DNA of 64,000 bases from Edaphochlamys debaryana (lineage: Eukaryota > Chlorophyta > Chlorophyceae > Chlamydomonadales), in contig JAEHOE010000041.1 of NCBI GenBank assembly GCA_016858145.1, positions 62,001 to 126,000 on the forward strand, in the 5' to 3' direction. Below the pieces are notes generated by a model. That model did not search any database. It was not told the DNA's origin and worked only from the letters and a program-made list of their open reading frames with translations. The translations under genes were made by a program, and so were the position numbers. Positions 53,301-64,000 of the stretch are shown here, one piece after another; within the stretch, counting starts at the first letter, position 1; each line of letters begins with the position of its first letter.

Positions 53301-53422
53301 TGTCGGGAGCCCTCGCCGGCGAAGATACCATGGTCGTGCTGGAAGGGATGCGACCTGCTCTCGAACGCTCTCGCCGAGACGACAAGCGCCGAAAGTGCCA
53401 GTGCAAGGCAGAGGGGCAACAT
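50395..53422 (-). CDS. Cys-rich gene M1: secreted protein with GPI-signal-like tail
   Basis: Eleven exons (high to low): 53422-53187, 52977-52894, 52678-52633, 52424-52350, 52230-52199, 51945-51833, 51627-51533, 51385-51245, 51056-50971, 50791-50749, 50577-50395; 377 aa, phases consistent. Signal peptide MLPLCLALALSALVVSARA, then pairs of cysteines spread through short exons: YKCGTYILESNCTSDNRC, CYPGNWVDA, YCEGSLVDKHMGCLP, DACTGNCVWKT, FYSDLFQLNIPG, GLWTADFDAIVAKGV, CEWATTNQTACSAV, YCEYRWYSSTTGYCMMVDP, ENTCYK. The C-terminus has a short spacer and a hydrophobic segment (VSSLLVALLAAVLCALWV) as in GPI-anchored proteins. I recognise no domain and assign no function; a cell-surface role is inferred. 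An in-frame ATG 15 bases upstream is a less likely start because the signal core follows the second. Confidence 0.85.
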
Positions 53423-54387
53423 GGCGCGAACCTGCATGTGACGGCCGACACCTGCCCTCTAGCCTCTGTAATCTCGGGAGATTTTGATCGCGTTTAAGTA
53501 TCACACAACGCTGGTTGCATGTTGTTGAGCTTGCGTCCGCGGCCTCTAAATGTCCGTTGACGTTTCACTGATTGCGGCCTACCGTACCCGATGCGTCCTC
53601 CAGACTGCCACAATAAGGCTTGTCGACGCGGATGTGTTGGACCGTGCCACGTCCCCAATCCGCATCACGGAGCAGAGGCCAAGTCTCGGAGCTAACTCGC
53701 TTTGGCGAACATGTGTGTGCGTGCAAGCGCGCTGTGCGCTTGCGCCTCCCGGCGTCTTCCGCCATGCCGTTCACATGTGTTCTATGTAACCTTTGCAAGT
53801 GGGCCGTCATGCGTGCAGCTCGCCGCAGGGGTAACATGCCAGCTGATTTCGCGCCGAGCTTATGGCTGACCTGCATGGGCTATTCCTCAGGAACTGGAAC
53901 TGATGCATATGCGTGTGTCCGTCAGCCGTGTTGCGTACCGCGGCTGGGCGTGTCGGGGTATCGGCACAGCCGCATGTTTCCGGCCGCGATGTCGCGAGGG
54001 ACCCAATCCCTCCTGTCACTTTGCGTAGTACTGCATGGATACATAACGATGTCGGCGATACACGCATGCCGGGTTCCCGCCCCGCTTCACCCCCTGCCCC
54101 TTCAACCTCGAAGGTTCGGTTTCCGGCCCACGCCCGACGCCGCTGGTCGCAAGCCGCCTGGTCCCACGTTCGCTATCCACCACATGTATCCCGCACGGGT
54201 CCTTTGACACAAATCGGTGGTTCACACCCGAGACTCGAAACAACCGCCCTTGACGCGCCCCGTTGCCAGTCAGGAACGCGCTTCACAGGAATGCGCCATT
54301 TCCAAACTGTCCTGAGGCCCCGACCGCGGAACCGCACATAGCTGCTGCGGCAACGTGTTCATGAGGTTCGCGCACTCCCTATCTACC

Positions 54388-54427
54388 CCGTACCTCGCGC
54401 TATCCCCCGTGCAGCACGGTGCTGGGG
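54388..54427. repeat. Spacer block shared by M1 and M2 upstream regions
   Basis: About 40 bp nearly identical to 58846-58888. It lies about 970 bp upstream of the M1 ATG and about 330 bp upstream of the M2 ATG. Confidence 0.65.
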
Positions 54428-54799
54428 CCAACTCGCTTGGGCGTTCCCTCAGCATGCTCAGCACAGCAACGGAAGGTCCCGCGTACGCCAGGTTCCCGCC
54501 CCCCTGCTCCGTTGGCCCCCACGGACCCTCCGCCCTCCGTCATGAGCGCGCCTTCCGCCCTTACGCAAGTCGACAAGTCCCACGCGCGCTCAGCAGGGCT
54601 TAAGCACACGTTTTTCCCCCCGGCGCATCCCCGCTGGTGACCACTGCGGACACCGATTGCATACTGCCGCATCCACACATTTGGCTGTGATGCGCCCAGT
54701 TGCCAGGGGTCGGCACCACGGTTCACAAACACAGCTTCAGTGAATCCCAAGGCTGGTGCAACAGATTGTGCAAGAACGTCCGCGCGTTATCTATCTACC

Positions 54800-54990
54800 G
54801 CCTTGGAACTGCACGTGGCCGGTTCCAGCGCTCCCAACTTGCACCCTCTAGAGCTTTCCCGTGCTCACCCTCCACATGGCCCACTCTGCCCCACATGGCC
54901 CTCTCTGCCCTGGCTTCGCCCTTGCAGGCCTCCACGCACAGGGGGCCCTGTTCCTGTATGACCTACGGCATGCCAATAGGCACGTGCCCT
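54800..54990. repeat. Spacer segment repeated near 60768-60930
   Basis: Shared words include ggttccagcgctcccaactt, gctcaccctcca, ggcctccacgcacagg and ggccctgttcctgtatgacc, in the same order, with indels. Confidence 0.75.
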
Positions 54991-55078
54991 GACCCTTCCG
55001 CCCCTCGCCTCTGCCCCCCCCCACATTCTGCCTTTCCTCGGGCTTCTGCCATTTTCTTGCAATCGATCTGCTGGTCAA

Positions 55079-55321
55079 GAGTCCGGCCAAGACCCCCGAC
55101 ACCGCCCCCGGGATGGACAGGTGGGTTCTGGGCTCCGCTCTCCGCAACCATCGGCATCGGCAGCGCGTATGACCGCGGCAGGGGTCCAGAAGCATTGAGC
55201 GGCGGCCCCAGCCGTGCCGCCGTGCCGTGTCTAGTGGATGACACCCCTTTCGAGCCGTTCCCACTCGGCCGGATCCAAATCACGTCAGGAATTGAAGTTT
55301 ACGTTTGAAATCCAGATCCGC
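55079..55321 (-). repeat. 3' flank of M2, conserved at 61331-61572 after M3
   Basis: About 240 bp of strong similarity following both stop codons. Probably a conserved 3' UTR or the far end of the duplicated unit. Confidence 0.8.
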
Positions 55322-58300
55322 TTAGGGAGTCCGCGCCATCCGTGGCGCTCGGCGGAAGGGCGGGAACAATCTGAAGCGGCGGCGGGGCGGTGGCGCGGCC
55401 GTTCCCTTCTTGCCAGGGCCGCCAGTGGGCTTGGGCTTGGGGGCAGGGCTGGGCGTTCCGTCGGTGGTGCCCCCGGTGGCGTAGGAGGGCAGAGCGGAGA
55501 GCAGCGTCTCCCAGGGGGTCACCCCGGTGCTGAAGGTGCCGCCCGTGGTGGCGCAGGTAGCGGCGGTGGCCTGGGCGGATGGATTGGCGGAGAGGATGCA
55601 CTGATCAGTATTAGGGAACGGGACATGGTCGTGAGAGTAGGGTGAAAGCGGCACCTGCTAGGGAGGCCGGGCGGGGTCTGGCCGCCCATGCCTTGAGCCC
55701 CCCTCCCGTTCCGGCCCGGGCCCCACTGTGCGTGCGGGGATGCACCCGTGCTTACCTTGTAGCAGGTGTTCTCTGACTCCATGACGGACTTATAGTACCT
55801 ACGAGGCAAGGTGCACGACAGACGGCGACGGGGTCGTGGGCAGGCTGGGACCTCTCGACGTGGACAGCCGACCCTGACTGCACGCCGCCGTACACGGCTC
55901 CCTGCGGGCCGCTTTAGGACCTATAGGTTTCACGCCACTCACACAAAGGGTACCCCCTACGTACGCTCACGACGCTGACTATGTCAATTCGGTCGCTAGT
56001 AACTTGCGGCTAACAGCCGGAAGGTGTGAGACAGAATTTTGCGCGTGCCGGGCTGCGCCCCCCTGCGGCCGCTAGCGTCATGCCAAAACCCAACCGCCAC
56101 GGTACGGCACACGACACTCACGAGTCGCTGGGGTCCAGCAGGGGGTTGACCATGCTGCAGTATCCGCTCGTGGGAGAATACCAGAGGTACTCGCAGTACG
56201 ACCCGACCTGCGCAGGCAGCAAGCGAGCACGGGCGCAGCAAGTAAGGGGCAGGGCTATTGGAAAGCGAGGCAGGAGGGGGGAGGTTGAGGAGCGAAATCT
56301 CCAGGGATTACCCCTCCAAAGTCTGACCTCCGCATCTGTTAGTAAGCTTACGCACCGCTGAGCATGCGGTCTGGTTGGTGCTGGCCCACTCGCAATCGTA
56401 CTGCTTGGACAGCGCGGCACCGGCAGAGCAGGTGCCAAGAAGGTCTCCCTGGGTGGCGCGATAGATAGCGCGATAGTCGTACTCATCGGAACCGTTCTGC
56501 AAAGGCGGGGGAAGCGGCAAAAGGGAACGGGGAGGGGAAGGGGGAATAGGAACGGGGAGGGGTTAGCCAGGAGAGGAAGCCCACGACGCGCGTTGGGATA
56601 CAAGGGCAAAGGCGCAATGATCACTGGACCGCGACCCCGCATCCCTGCGCTCACGTTAGCCCTCACGCCCTTGGCGACGATAGCGTCAAAACTTGCGTCC
56701 CATAGGCCCGAGGCCATGCAAGCGCCGTCGTTCTTCTTCGCATCAATGCCTGCAAGGGAAGGGGCAGGGCAGAGGGATGGCATGACCTTCAGCGGGGTGA
56801 CGGGTTGGCCCAGCCCTGGGGGGCACGGCTGATGCCATGTCCGTCAAGCAACAGTCTCGGCCGGGCTATGGGTACGGACACAGGGTGCAGCGGCATCGCC
56901 CCGCACTGGAACAATCCGTCAGCATTTCAGCTTTCTAGCAGCGCACCGGGGATGGAGAGCTGGAAGAGGTCGCTGAAGAAGGCGGCCTTGATCATTGCGG
57001 ACTCGCTGACGTCGGCGATGCTGCGCAGGGCAGAGAGGGCGCTGGTGATCTCGCCGTACCTGCAGGGCGGGGGGTGGGGGGGGGCGAGGGAACGGGGCAG
57101 GAATTTGTGCGGCGAAAGGCTGCTTGCAGGAGGGAACTGGGGGCCCCTCTAAGGTGTGATGGGCAGAGGCAGAGCGCGTGCAGCAGCTGGTTGCCACGGG
57201 GCGGTTGTCAGGTGCGATCGAGGTGCATGTCCAGGCATGCCACCATTGCCGTACATGACAAACCGCCCCTTGCCTCCCGCTCACGTCTTGCAGACGCAGT
57301 TGCCGGTGCACGCGTCCTGCGGAGAACAGAGACAGATAGGGCTGGGTTTCAGTTGCAGGCCGGGTATGCGTGAGGAATTGGCGCGCATCGTCTCGACACG
57401 GGCCCCCTTCTGCACAGTGCGTTTGTCCTACGAACCTTGGTGGTGGTGGGCAGGCATCCCATGTGCTTGTCCACGAGCGATCCCTCGCAGTAGCCCTTGC
57501 CCTTGTACCACTGCACGACAGGGGAACGGGTGGCGGCACGATAGCGCGTTCATCAGTAGGACTGGCACTTCGGTGAGCGTCGGTGTGATGTGAGACGCAG
57601 GCCTGCGCCTTTGCTTTGAAGGATGCGGGTGACATGAACCCAAGAAAGGCGTGCGGTGCATGGGGATGCAGGGCAAGCCAAGCAACGCACGCACGGCACG
57701 AGCGCACGGCAGGACCTACCCTCGCGTCCACCCAGTTGCCGGGGTAGCACTTCCCGGACATCCAGCTGCGCGGCACCGAGAGTGGAGAGGGGTAAGGGGG
57801 CGGGCGACATGTGGAAAGAGGGGATAGAGGGGAGCATAGAGCCTGGGAGATAGATACGTCGGCCACTCAGCCAGGGAGGTCAGACACAGCAAGCGGGCCG
57901 GTGAGAGCGTGTGCCGTTATTACGCGTGGGTACTGTGTAGAGGGGGTGGGCTCATGCTGGGGCCGGACACCAAGGCGGCTCTTATAAGGTCATGGCGCTC
58001 ACCGGCAGCGGTTGTCGCTGGTGCAGTTGCTCTCAAGGACGTAGGTGCCGCACTTGTACTCGATTGCGTCGATTTGGGCGGTCAACCTGGATGTGCCGGA
58101 AGCGAGTTGGGGGCGGGTGCGTGGGGACTGCTGCCGTCAACGGAAACGCCCCTTGCCCTGAAGCAAGACTCAACGCCCAGATCGGCGCAGCCGCTATAAA
58201 CACATATCCCGGCTTAACTAGCCGAGGGCAGCACGGCAAGGCACCCGCCATCTCGAGGAGACTGCGCTCCGTCCGCCCTCGCACTTGGCGGTGTCGGTGG

Positions 58301-58523
58301 TTGGGGCCGCCAGGGAAGTCACGAAGTTGAGGTTGGGCGTGCAGCTGGTGCGATCGAGGACACACGTGGTCTCAGTGGCGAGCAGATGACGTGAGAACGG
58401 CCGAGAGCCTTCGCCAGCGAAGATATCATGGCCGTGGTGGAAGGGATGCGACCTGCTCTCGAACGCTGTCGCCGCCGAGACAGCAAGCGTCGTAAGCGCC
58501 AGTGTAACGCCGAGGGGCAACAT
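55322..58523 (-). CDS. Cys-rich gene M2: secreted protein with basic Pro/Arg C-terminus
   Basis: Eleven exons (high to low): 58523-58285, 58086-58003, 57765-57720, 57510-57436, 57316-57285, 57059-56947, 56749-56655, 56496-56356, 56207-56122, 55798-55756, 55570-55322; 400 aa, phases consistent. Signal peptide MLPLGVTLALTTLAVSAATA. The body is closely similar to M1 exon by exon, with most internal exons equal in length and introns also alike, so duplication is recent. The last exon differs. After TPWETLLSALPSYATGG it continues with TPSPAPKPKPTG, then an Arg/Pro/Phe-rich stretch and stop, with no hydrophobic tail, so it may be released rather than membrane-anchored. An unseen further splice to a 3' exon cannot be excluded. 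Confidence 0.83.
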
Positions 58524-61330
58524 GGCGCGAACCGTGTGTGCCCTCTATGCCCTCTATGACCCGGGCGGGCCCGGCAACGGGCAATCAACTGCGTTAGCCT
58601 CTTTCTTGAGCAGCAATCAATTGAAGGCGCAGTCTCAGCTACGTCTGAGGTATGCAGCAAGCAAGGAGCCTCAGCAGTGACATTTGCGAAATGCTATCAT
58701 TCGCGGCTGCTCTAGGGCAACACGCCTAGAGAGTTTAATGTGCTTGCGTATCAGGGAAGATAGCAACCGTTCCACTCCAAGCGCGGGTCCTTTCCGCGAT
58801 GGGGGTCCAGCGGGGTCCGGAGGGGGCAAACTTAGGTTCGCGAGCCCCCGTACTTCGCGCTATCCCCCGTGCAGCACAGTGCTGGGGGTGACATGTCAGC
58901 TGTATTTACGCGAACTCGCATGGGCGTTCGCATCTGCCGCCTTGGCACTGCACGTGGCCAGTTGGCTCGCCCATCCACGATGGGGCAGAGCCTTACGGAT
59001 CGGCCCGAAGACCCACCCCTGGTACGAGTTACAAATAAGACACTCTTCTACGCACGCTCTTAGAGGCAGCCCTGCGAACAGACCGAGAGGACGCAACACG
59101 ACGCGGACATCGTGCGATCGAATGCTGCAGCGCGCGAGGCCGAAGAGTGCCAAATGGAGGATGTCCTGACCTCGTCGGCAGAATCGTCGCGACCCAGCCG
59201 CGCACATCAGCACAACAGGAGAGCGCAGCTGAGACATAAGCAGTAAGCGGGGGAAGCGCGTGGAGCCCGAGCGCAAAAGCGACTGATTGCGACAAAGTCG
59301 TCGGGTCTCGACATCCCTTCAGAGACACAGCATCAACTCATAACATGTACGGGAGGATAAGGAGAATCGGGGCGCAGCGCCGCGAGTGGGCACTGAGCGG
59401 CTCGCGATTGAAACTTCTGGCGACCTGACGCCAGCCCCAGCACATCGAGTAATGCGTAAGGCAATACGAGGACAAGGCAGCGCATGGCAACTTGCGCACC
59501 ACAAGTCAGGATGCACCCATGCTCCGCACGCTTGGCAGCGACGTCACCTGGCGCGACGGCTGCGTGCTCGCGCAGTGAAAGCGATAACAGACCGGGCTAC
59601 GGGCAGTCGGACACGCGGCTCCGGACACCACCGAGCCTGGCATCCTGGCATCATCGTTCGGCCCCTTCGCCGTCGCCCCTTCCCCCCTCGCCCACCGCGC
59701 ACGGGAAGCAAGCGCGCATTGTTCAGAGCTGATAGGGCACCTGACCGACACGCCAGTGGGTAGCGCGGGCCCCTCGCATGCGGCGGACACGCAGGCCGGC
59801 ACTTGGCGCCCCGGGCTTGCTGGCCAACATGCCATTCGGCAGCGCCGGCTCCGGGCATGCTGACCGACGCGCCGGCCCACAGCTCGGGCACCTAGCATGC
59901 TGGCGGACACGCAATAACCAGAAAGCCCGATCGACAGAGTAGAGCGGAGCGTCAAGCCCCTGCGCCCCGCACCCCTCGCCCCGCACCCCGCTCCTTGCAC
60001 CCCCCTTGGTCCATGACCAGCACCCGCCACCCCTTACCGCTTACCCTCCCCTCACCCCCACCGCGCCCACAGGGTCCCCCGCCACCCCTGCGAAGCATGA
60101 CCTGGCATGTTCCTGTCACCTGCTTGTGCCTACCACCCTCGCCCCTCGCGCTCTCGGCGCCCCTTATCCCCCCCACACGCCCCCCGCCGCGCACCCCTCG
60201 CCCTGTGCCCCGAAACCCTCAATCAACCCGAGCTCCCTGTGCCCCACGCACGCCCTGTGTCCCCTACGCCCCCACGAGTCTCGTGCCTGCACGCTCCTCG
60301 CACCCTTGCCCCTGCGGGTTGTCGTACGTCGCTGCTCCCTGCTGGTCGGAGCCTTCCAGCTGGGTGGGTTTGCCCGTTTCATGGCTCACTAGGAGCCCTG
60401 TGCCCTCCGTCCAGCCCGGCCGCGCCGTTTCCTGTCCCGCTGGGCTGGTTGAGAGGGCTCCCTCGTCGTGCAGCGCCCTGGACCGCCTAGCTCGCCTCCC
60501 GGTGGTGTCAGCCTCGTGTTGTGCTCATGTGCCCGCCCCTGCGCTGCTGCCTGCTGGGACGGCTGAGACCATCCGGACGCCAGCACCATTGCCCCCACAT
60601 CAACCCGGCTACCGTGCGGTCCCCCGGCCGGACCCAGTGCCCACCCGGGGGCCACCGCTTCAGCCCTCGACTCCTGCGTACAACTCGCCCATGCCACCCA
60701 GCTGGCCCCGCATGGAAGCCTGGATTCAAAAGCAACCCTGATGGGCGAGCTCAATCTCTGCGAAGTAGAGGGGTTCCAGCGCTCCCAACTTGCTTTCCCC
60801 TGCTCACCCTCCAGCAACACATGGCCCACTCTGCCCCTCTCTGCCTCTATGCCCTGACCTCGCCCTTACAGGCCTCCACGCACAGGAGGCCCTGTTCCTG
60901 TATGACCTGTGCAGAATCGGCACGTGCCGTGACCCTTCCGCCCCTCCCCTCCCTCCCACACACATTATGCCTTCCCTCGGGCTCAAGACCGGCAGGAGAC
61001 CGGGGCGCCGGCAGTAATGCGTCCGCCAAACATGGCTCATGGAAAGACTACTTGCGCAGAGACAAAGGTGCACACAGCCCTCATCCATCATTCAGCACAC
61101 AGAGAAAGACGGTATGTTCTGTGCACAAGGTGCATGGCAGCGCTGAAGCATGTACCAAAGCATCGCCCCAAGATTTGCAGCATTCCTCCATATCTTTCTG
61201 TACAGTTCATATCATCGAGACCCGGACGCAAATCCCATCAGTTCCGGAGCTGTACGTGCCATCGTCACTTGCACTGCATACATGTGCTCTCTGCCGATAA
61301 GTTATGCTGCCACCTAGCCGCGGAGGGTTA
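58524..61330. other. Spacer between M3 and M2
   Basis: Promoter side of M2, with the shared block at 58846-58888. Degenerate repeats of gcatgctgrcsgacacgc type lie at about 59740-59910, and a Pro/Cys-codon-rich stretch of low complexity at 60000-60750. No supported gene. Confidence 0.5.
59740..59912. repeat. Degenerate repeats around gcatgctg/gacacgc
   Basis: Three to four units of about 45-55 bp carrying cgacacgc, ggcccc/ggcacc and gcatgc words, poorly conserved. Confidence 0.5.
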
Positions 61331-61572
61331 GGAGTCCGGCCAAGACCCCCGACACCGCCCCCGGGATGGAGCGGTGGGTTCTGGGCTCCGCTCTCCGCAA
61401 ACATCTGCATCGGCAGCAAGTATGCAGCGACAGGGCTCCAGAAGCGTTGAGCGGCGGCCCCAGCAGTGCCGCCGTGCCGTGTCTGCTGGATGACACCCTT
61501 TTGAGCCGTTCCCACTCGTCCGGATACAGATCACATCAGGATTTGGAGTTCAGGTTTGAAATCCAGATCCGC

Positions 61573-64000
61573 TCAGAGCTTCCGCGCCATTGGCGGTGCG
61601 CGGCGGAAGGGCGGAAACAAGCTAAAGCGGCGGCGAGGCGGCGGCGAGGCCGTGCCCTTCTTGCCTGGGCTACTGCCAGTGGGCTTGGGCTTGGGGGCAG
61701 GGCTGGGCGTTCCGTCGATGGCGCCCCCGGTGGCATAGGAGGGCAGGGCGGTGAGCAGGGTCTCCCATGAGGTGGTTCCGGTGCTGATGGGGCGGCCGGT
61801 GGAGGCACAGGCAGAGGTGGAGGCCTGCCAAGGTGTAGGGGAGGGCCGAAAGATACGATGAGAGTCTACGTGCCTCTTTGCTTGCGGCGACGGAAAGCTC
61901 TGGTTACAGTCAAGAGGGAAGGCGCACCTGAGACAGCGTCTTCCGGGGGAGTGCAGGGCCCCAGTCTCTTCAAGTACCGTTCTACAGAGAGGCCCCTGTT
62001 TGCTTGGCGGAGGGAGCTGCCAGCCCGTGCCGTCATGCTGTCCGCAAGTAAGGGCAAAGGACCCCGCCGCACCTTGTTGCACGTGTTAGCCGCCTCGAGT
62101 AGAGCCTTGTAGTATCTGCAGGGAACAATTGTGTAGTTGGTGGGGCGTTCAGCAGGGAGGCGTCATTGTCGCACGATAGCTTAGTGCGCTTAGTGCGTGC
62201 GAGTTTGCAAACCCACAGGGACCCAAGGGTCACGGCATCCGCACCGCCCAACTCACGGGTCCCGGGGGTCGGAGAGTTGGTCCACGATGCCACAGTCGCC
62301 ACTGCCCGGGGAGGTCCAGCGGAACTCGCAGAAGGGGCCGGCCTGCGGAGGTGGTCGGAGAGGGTACGGACACAGCACGAGGCAGAGGCGAGGGGAGAGG
62401 AGGCAGTCAGACTTGGCTTGCCTACGTCTTGGCTTGCCTCTGCCAACTACGCAGCTTGGCGGCCTAAGCCTTTTGGCTCAAGACGAGCGAGCTCCTCCGC
62501 CCACTCACCGTGGCGCATGTTTCCGGGCTGGTCCCATACCACACGCAAGTGGTCTCCTCGGACAGCGAGGTGCCGCCGGGGCATGTGCCGATGAGGTCGC
62601 TCTCAATGGCGCGGAAGATGACAGGGAAGTCGTACTCGGTGGAGCCGTTCTGCAGAGGTTAGTTGATGAGAGGTGGGAGGGCGTGGAGCTTCAATCGGGA
62701 GGCAGGGCATTCGCCGACGCCGCGCAGCGGGCTGCGGAGTACCGTGCCGGTAACCCGCACGACGTGCGATCGACGCGGGACGGAGGTTACGTGCCGTACA
62801 TAACTTGCCGGCTCTACCGCCTTGAGTCGGGCCCAGTACTGTACCCACGGCCCTGCCCCGCCGCCTGAGTGCGCTCACGTTAACCTTAACGCCCTTGGCC
62901 ACGATAGCATCGAACTCGGCGTTCCACAGGCCCGCGGCCGTGCATGCGCCGGTCTTCTCGGGTTCGATGCCTGTACAGCGGGAGGGAGCGCCGGGTGGGG
63001 AGTTGGAGCCAGCGGGATGAGAGGCGTCGCACTACAGGCAGGGCGTCCCATGGGCAGGGTGCACACAGCGACGGATACGTGGTGGGTAGTGCGGTTACGG
63101 GAATTAGAAATGCTTGATAAGCGAGCCCTGAGGCGCTCCCCGCGGTATACGGCTTCGCAGCGGACGTGGGCGCACCGGGGAGGGTTATGCCCGAGAGGAC
63201 GAAGTAGAGAACGCTCCTGATCTGGGCGGCCTCGCTGGGGTTGCCGCTGCGTTCCGTGACTGCACTCATCTCTGTGGCACTGTGCGGTGGGAGGGAGGGA
63301 GGGAGGGCAGAGCGCATGAAGGTCTGATAAAGGTGGTTGCTAGAACCGGGTGGGCGCCGGGTGCACGGTGCAAGGCTCCAACTGGCCCCCACGCTCCTTG
63401 GCCCCCCGCTCACGTCTTCCAGACGCAGTTGCCGGTGCATGCGTCCTGCGGGGGACAGGGGCAGATAGGGCTGGGTTTCAGTTGCAGGGCGGGTGTGCGT
63501 GAGGACATGGCGCGCATGGTCTCGACACGGGCCCCCTCCTGCACCGTACTGTTGCCCTACGAACCTTGGTGGTGGTTGGCAGGCAACCCAGGTGCTTGTC
63601 CACGAGCGAGCCCTCGCAGTATGCCTTGCCCTTGTACCACTGCAGCGACAGGGGTGGGGGAGACGGTGGCAGGTATGGTTGGGTCGGCACCAAATAACAG
63701 TTGCACGGCATAAGGGGTAGACGCTAAGCACTGATAACGTTCACCCGTGCGCCGCTAGCGTGCGTGCACCCACCCTTGCGTCGACCCAGTCACCGCTGCT
63801 GCACGTGCCGCCCACCACACTGCGGGGGTTTAGAGGGTGACAAACAGGGGGACGGGAATAAGTAATGGTTTACTGGAAAGCGCTGTCTTGTGGCGCGGGA
63901 GGGCCCAAGGCTGAGGCAGTGAGTGGCCGACGCTTCGGGGCTTCCTCAGATATGACTGAGCCCGCAGGAACCCCCCTCCCCCTTCGGCAGCGGCGCTACC
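61573..64000 (-). CDS. Cys-rich gene M3: paralogue of M2, 5' end off the window
   Basis: Nine exons visible (high to low): 63819-63774, 63639-63565, 63445-63414, 63279-63176, 62970-62879, 62649-62509, 62342-62257, 62115-62073, 61824-61573. Total and phase fit the M1/M2 pattern; the first two exons lie beyond 64000. It keeps DACTGNCVWKT, a GLWNAEF-like exon, the CEF-W-DCGIVD pattern and NTCNK, but is more diverged than M1 and M2 are from each other. The last exon ends, as in M2, with TPSPAPKPKPTG and a basic Pro/Arg tail (PPMARKL), not a hydrophobic one. Family not recognised; secretion inferred from the paralogues. Confidence 0.78.

Larger units (their letters stand above)
53423..55078. other. 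Spacer between M2 and M1
   Basis: Promoter side of M1. It contains a block at about 54388-54427 (cgcgctatcccccgtgcagc) that recurs at 58846-58888 upstream of M2. From about 54800 it holds sequence related to the M2-M3 spacer (60768-60915). ORFs lack coding signs. Confidence 0.55.

Noticed and set aside
59995..60741. 248-aa plus-strand ORF in the M2-M3 spacer
   Set aside because: Pro/Ser/Cys low-complexity translation without paralogues, splice sites or signal peptide. Treated as non-coding.

Overview
The window is nuclear DNA from a eukaryote, most likely a volvocine or Chlamydomonas-type green alga. The signs are very high GC, genes of many 30-250 nt exons with GT-AG introns rich in poly-G/poly-C, secreted proteins with Ser-Pro-Lys (hydroxyproline-rich glycoprotein type) linkers, TGTAA poly(A)-type motifs downstream of several stop codons, and a tyrosine-recombinase retrotransposon of the PAT/Kangaroo type. 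Exon models were built by hand from homology between paralogues plus splice signals. For seven complete genes the exon lengths sum to a multiple of three, and the ABC gene keeps phase through 23 exons.

Layout. (1) About 1-8261, minus strand: the 5' part of a full-size PDR-type (ABCG) ABC transporter, with NBD1 and the start of TMD1; it runs off the left edge. (2) 10016-44593, plus strand: a tandem array of six paralogous genes plus the 3' remnant of a seventh. Each encodes a signal peptide, a Cys-containing domain with beta/gamma-crystallin-like Greek-key signatures, a Pro-rich linker (usually SPK/SPKA repeats) and a second copy of the domain. (3) 31997-37475: a complete PAT-like tyrosine-recombinase retrotransposon with split direct repeats, inserted in intron 1 of array gene 5. 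Gene 6 preserves the empty site. (4) 45514-64000, minus strand: four tandem paralogues of a second, unrecognised secreted Cys-rich family. Two members end in a hydrophobic GPI-signal-like tail and two in a basic Pro/Arg tail; the last runs off the right edge.

The two secreted families side by side suggest a local cluster of extracellular-matrix or cell-wall genes expanded by tandem duplication and recombination. Evidence of recombination includes a 3' segment of about 640 bp shared almost without change by genes 5 and 6, a stranded 3' remnant, two frameshifts in gene 6 and one in the first Cys-rich gene.

The most unusual feature crosses gene families. Short copies of exon edges, including the splice site, lie 40-230 bp away inside the neighbouring intron. 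I found at least nine sites in the ABC gene and more in array genes 1, 2 and 3 and in Cys-rich gene M0. They look like a recurrent local duplication process at exon borders that leaves decoy splice sites.
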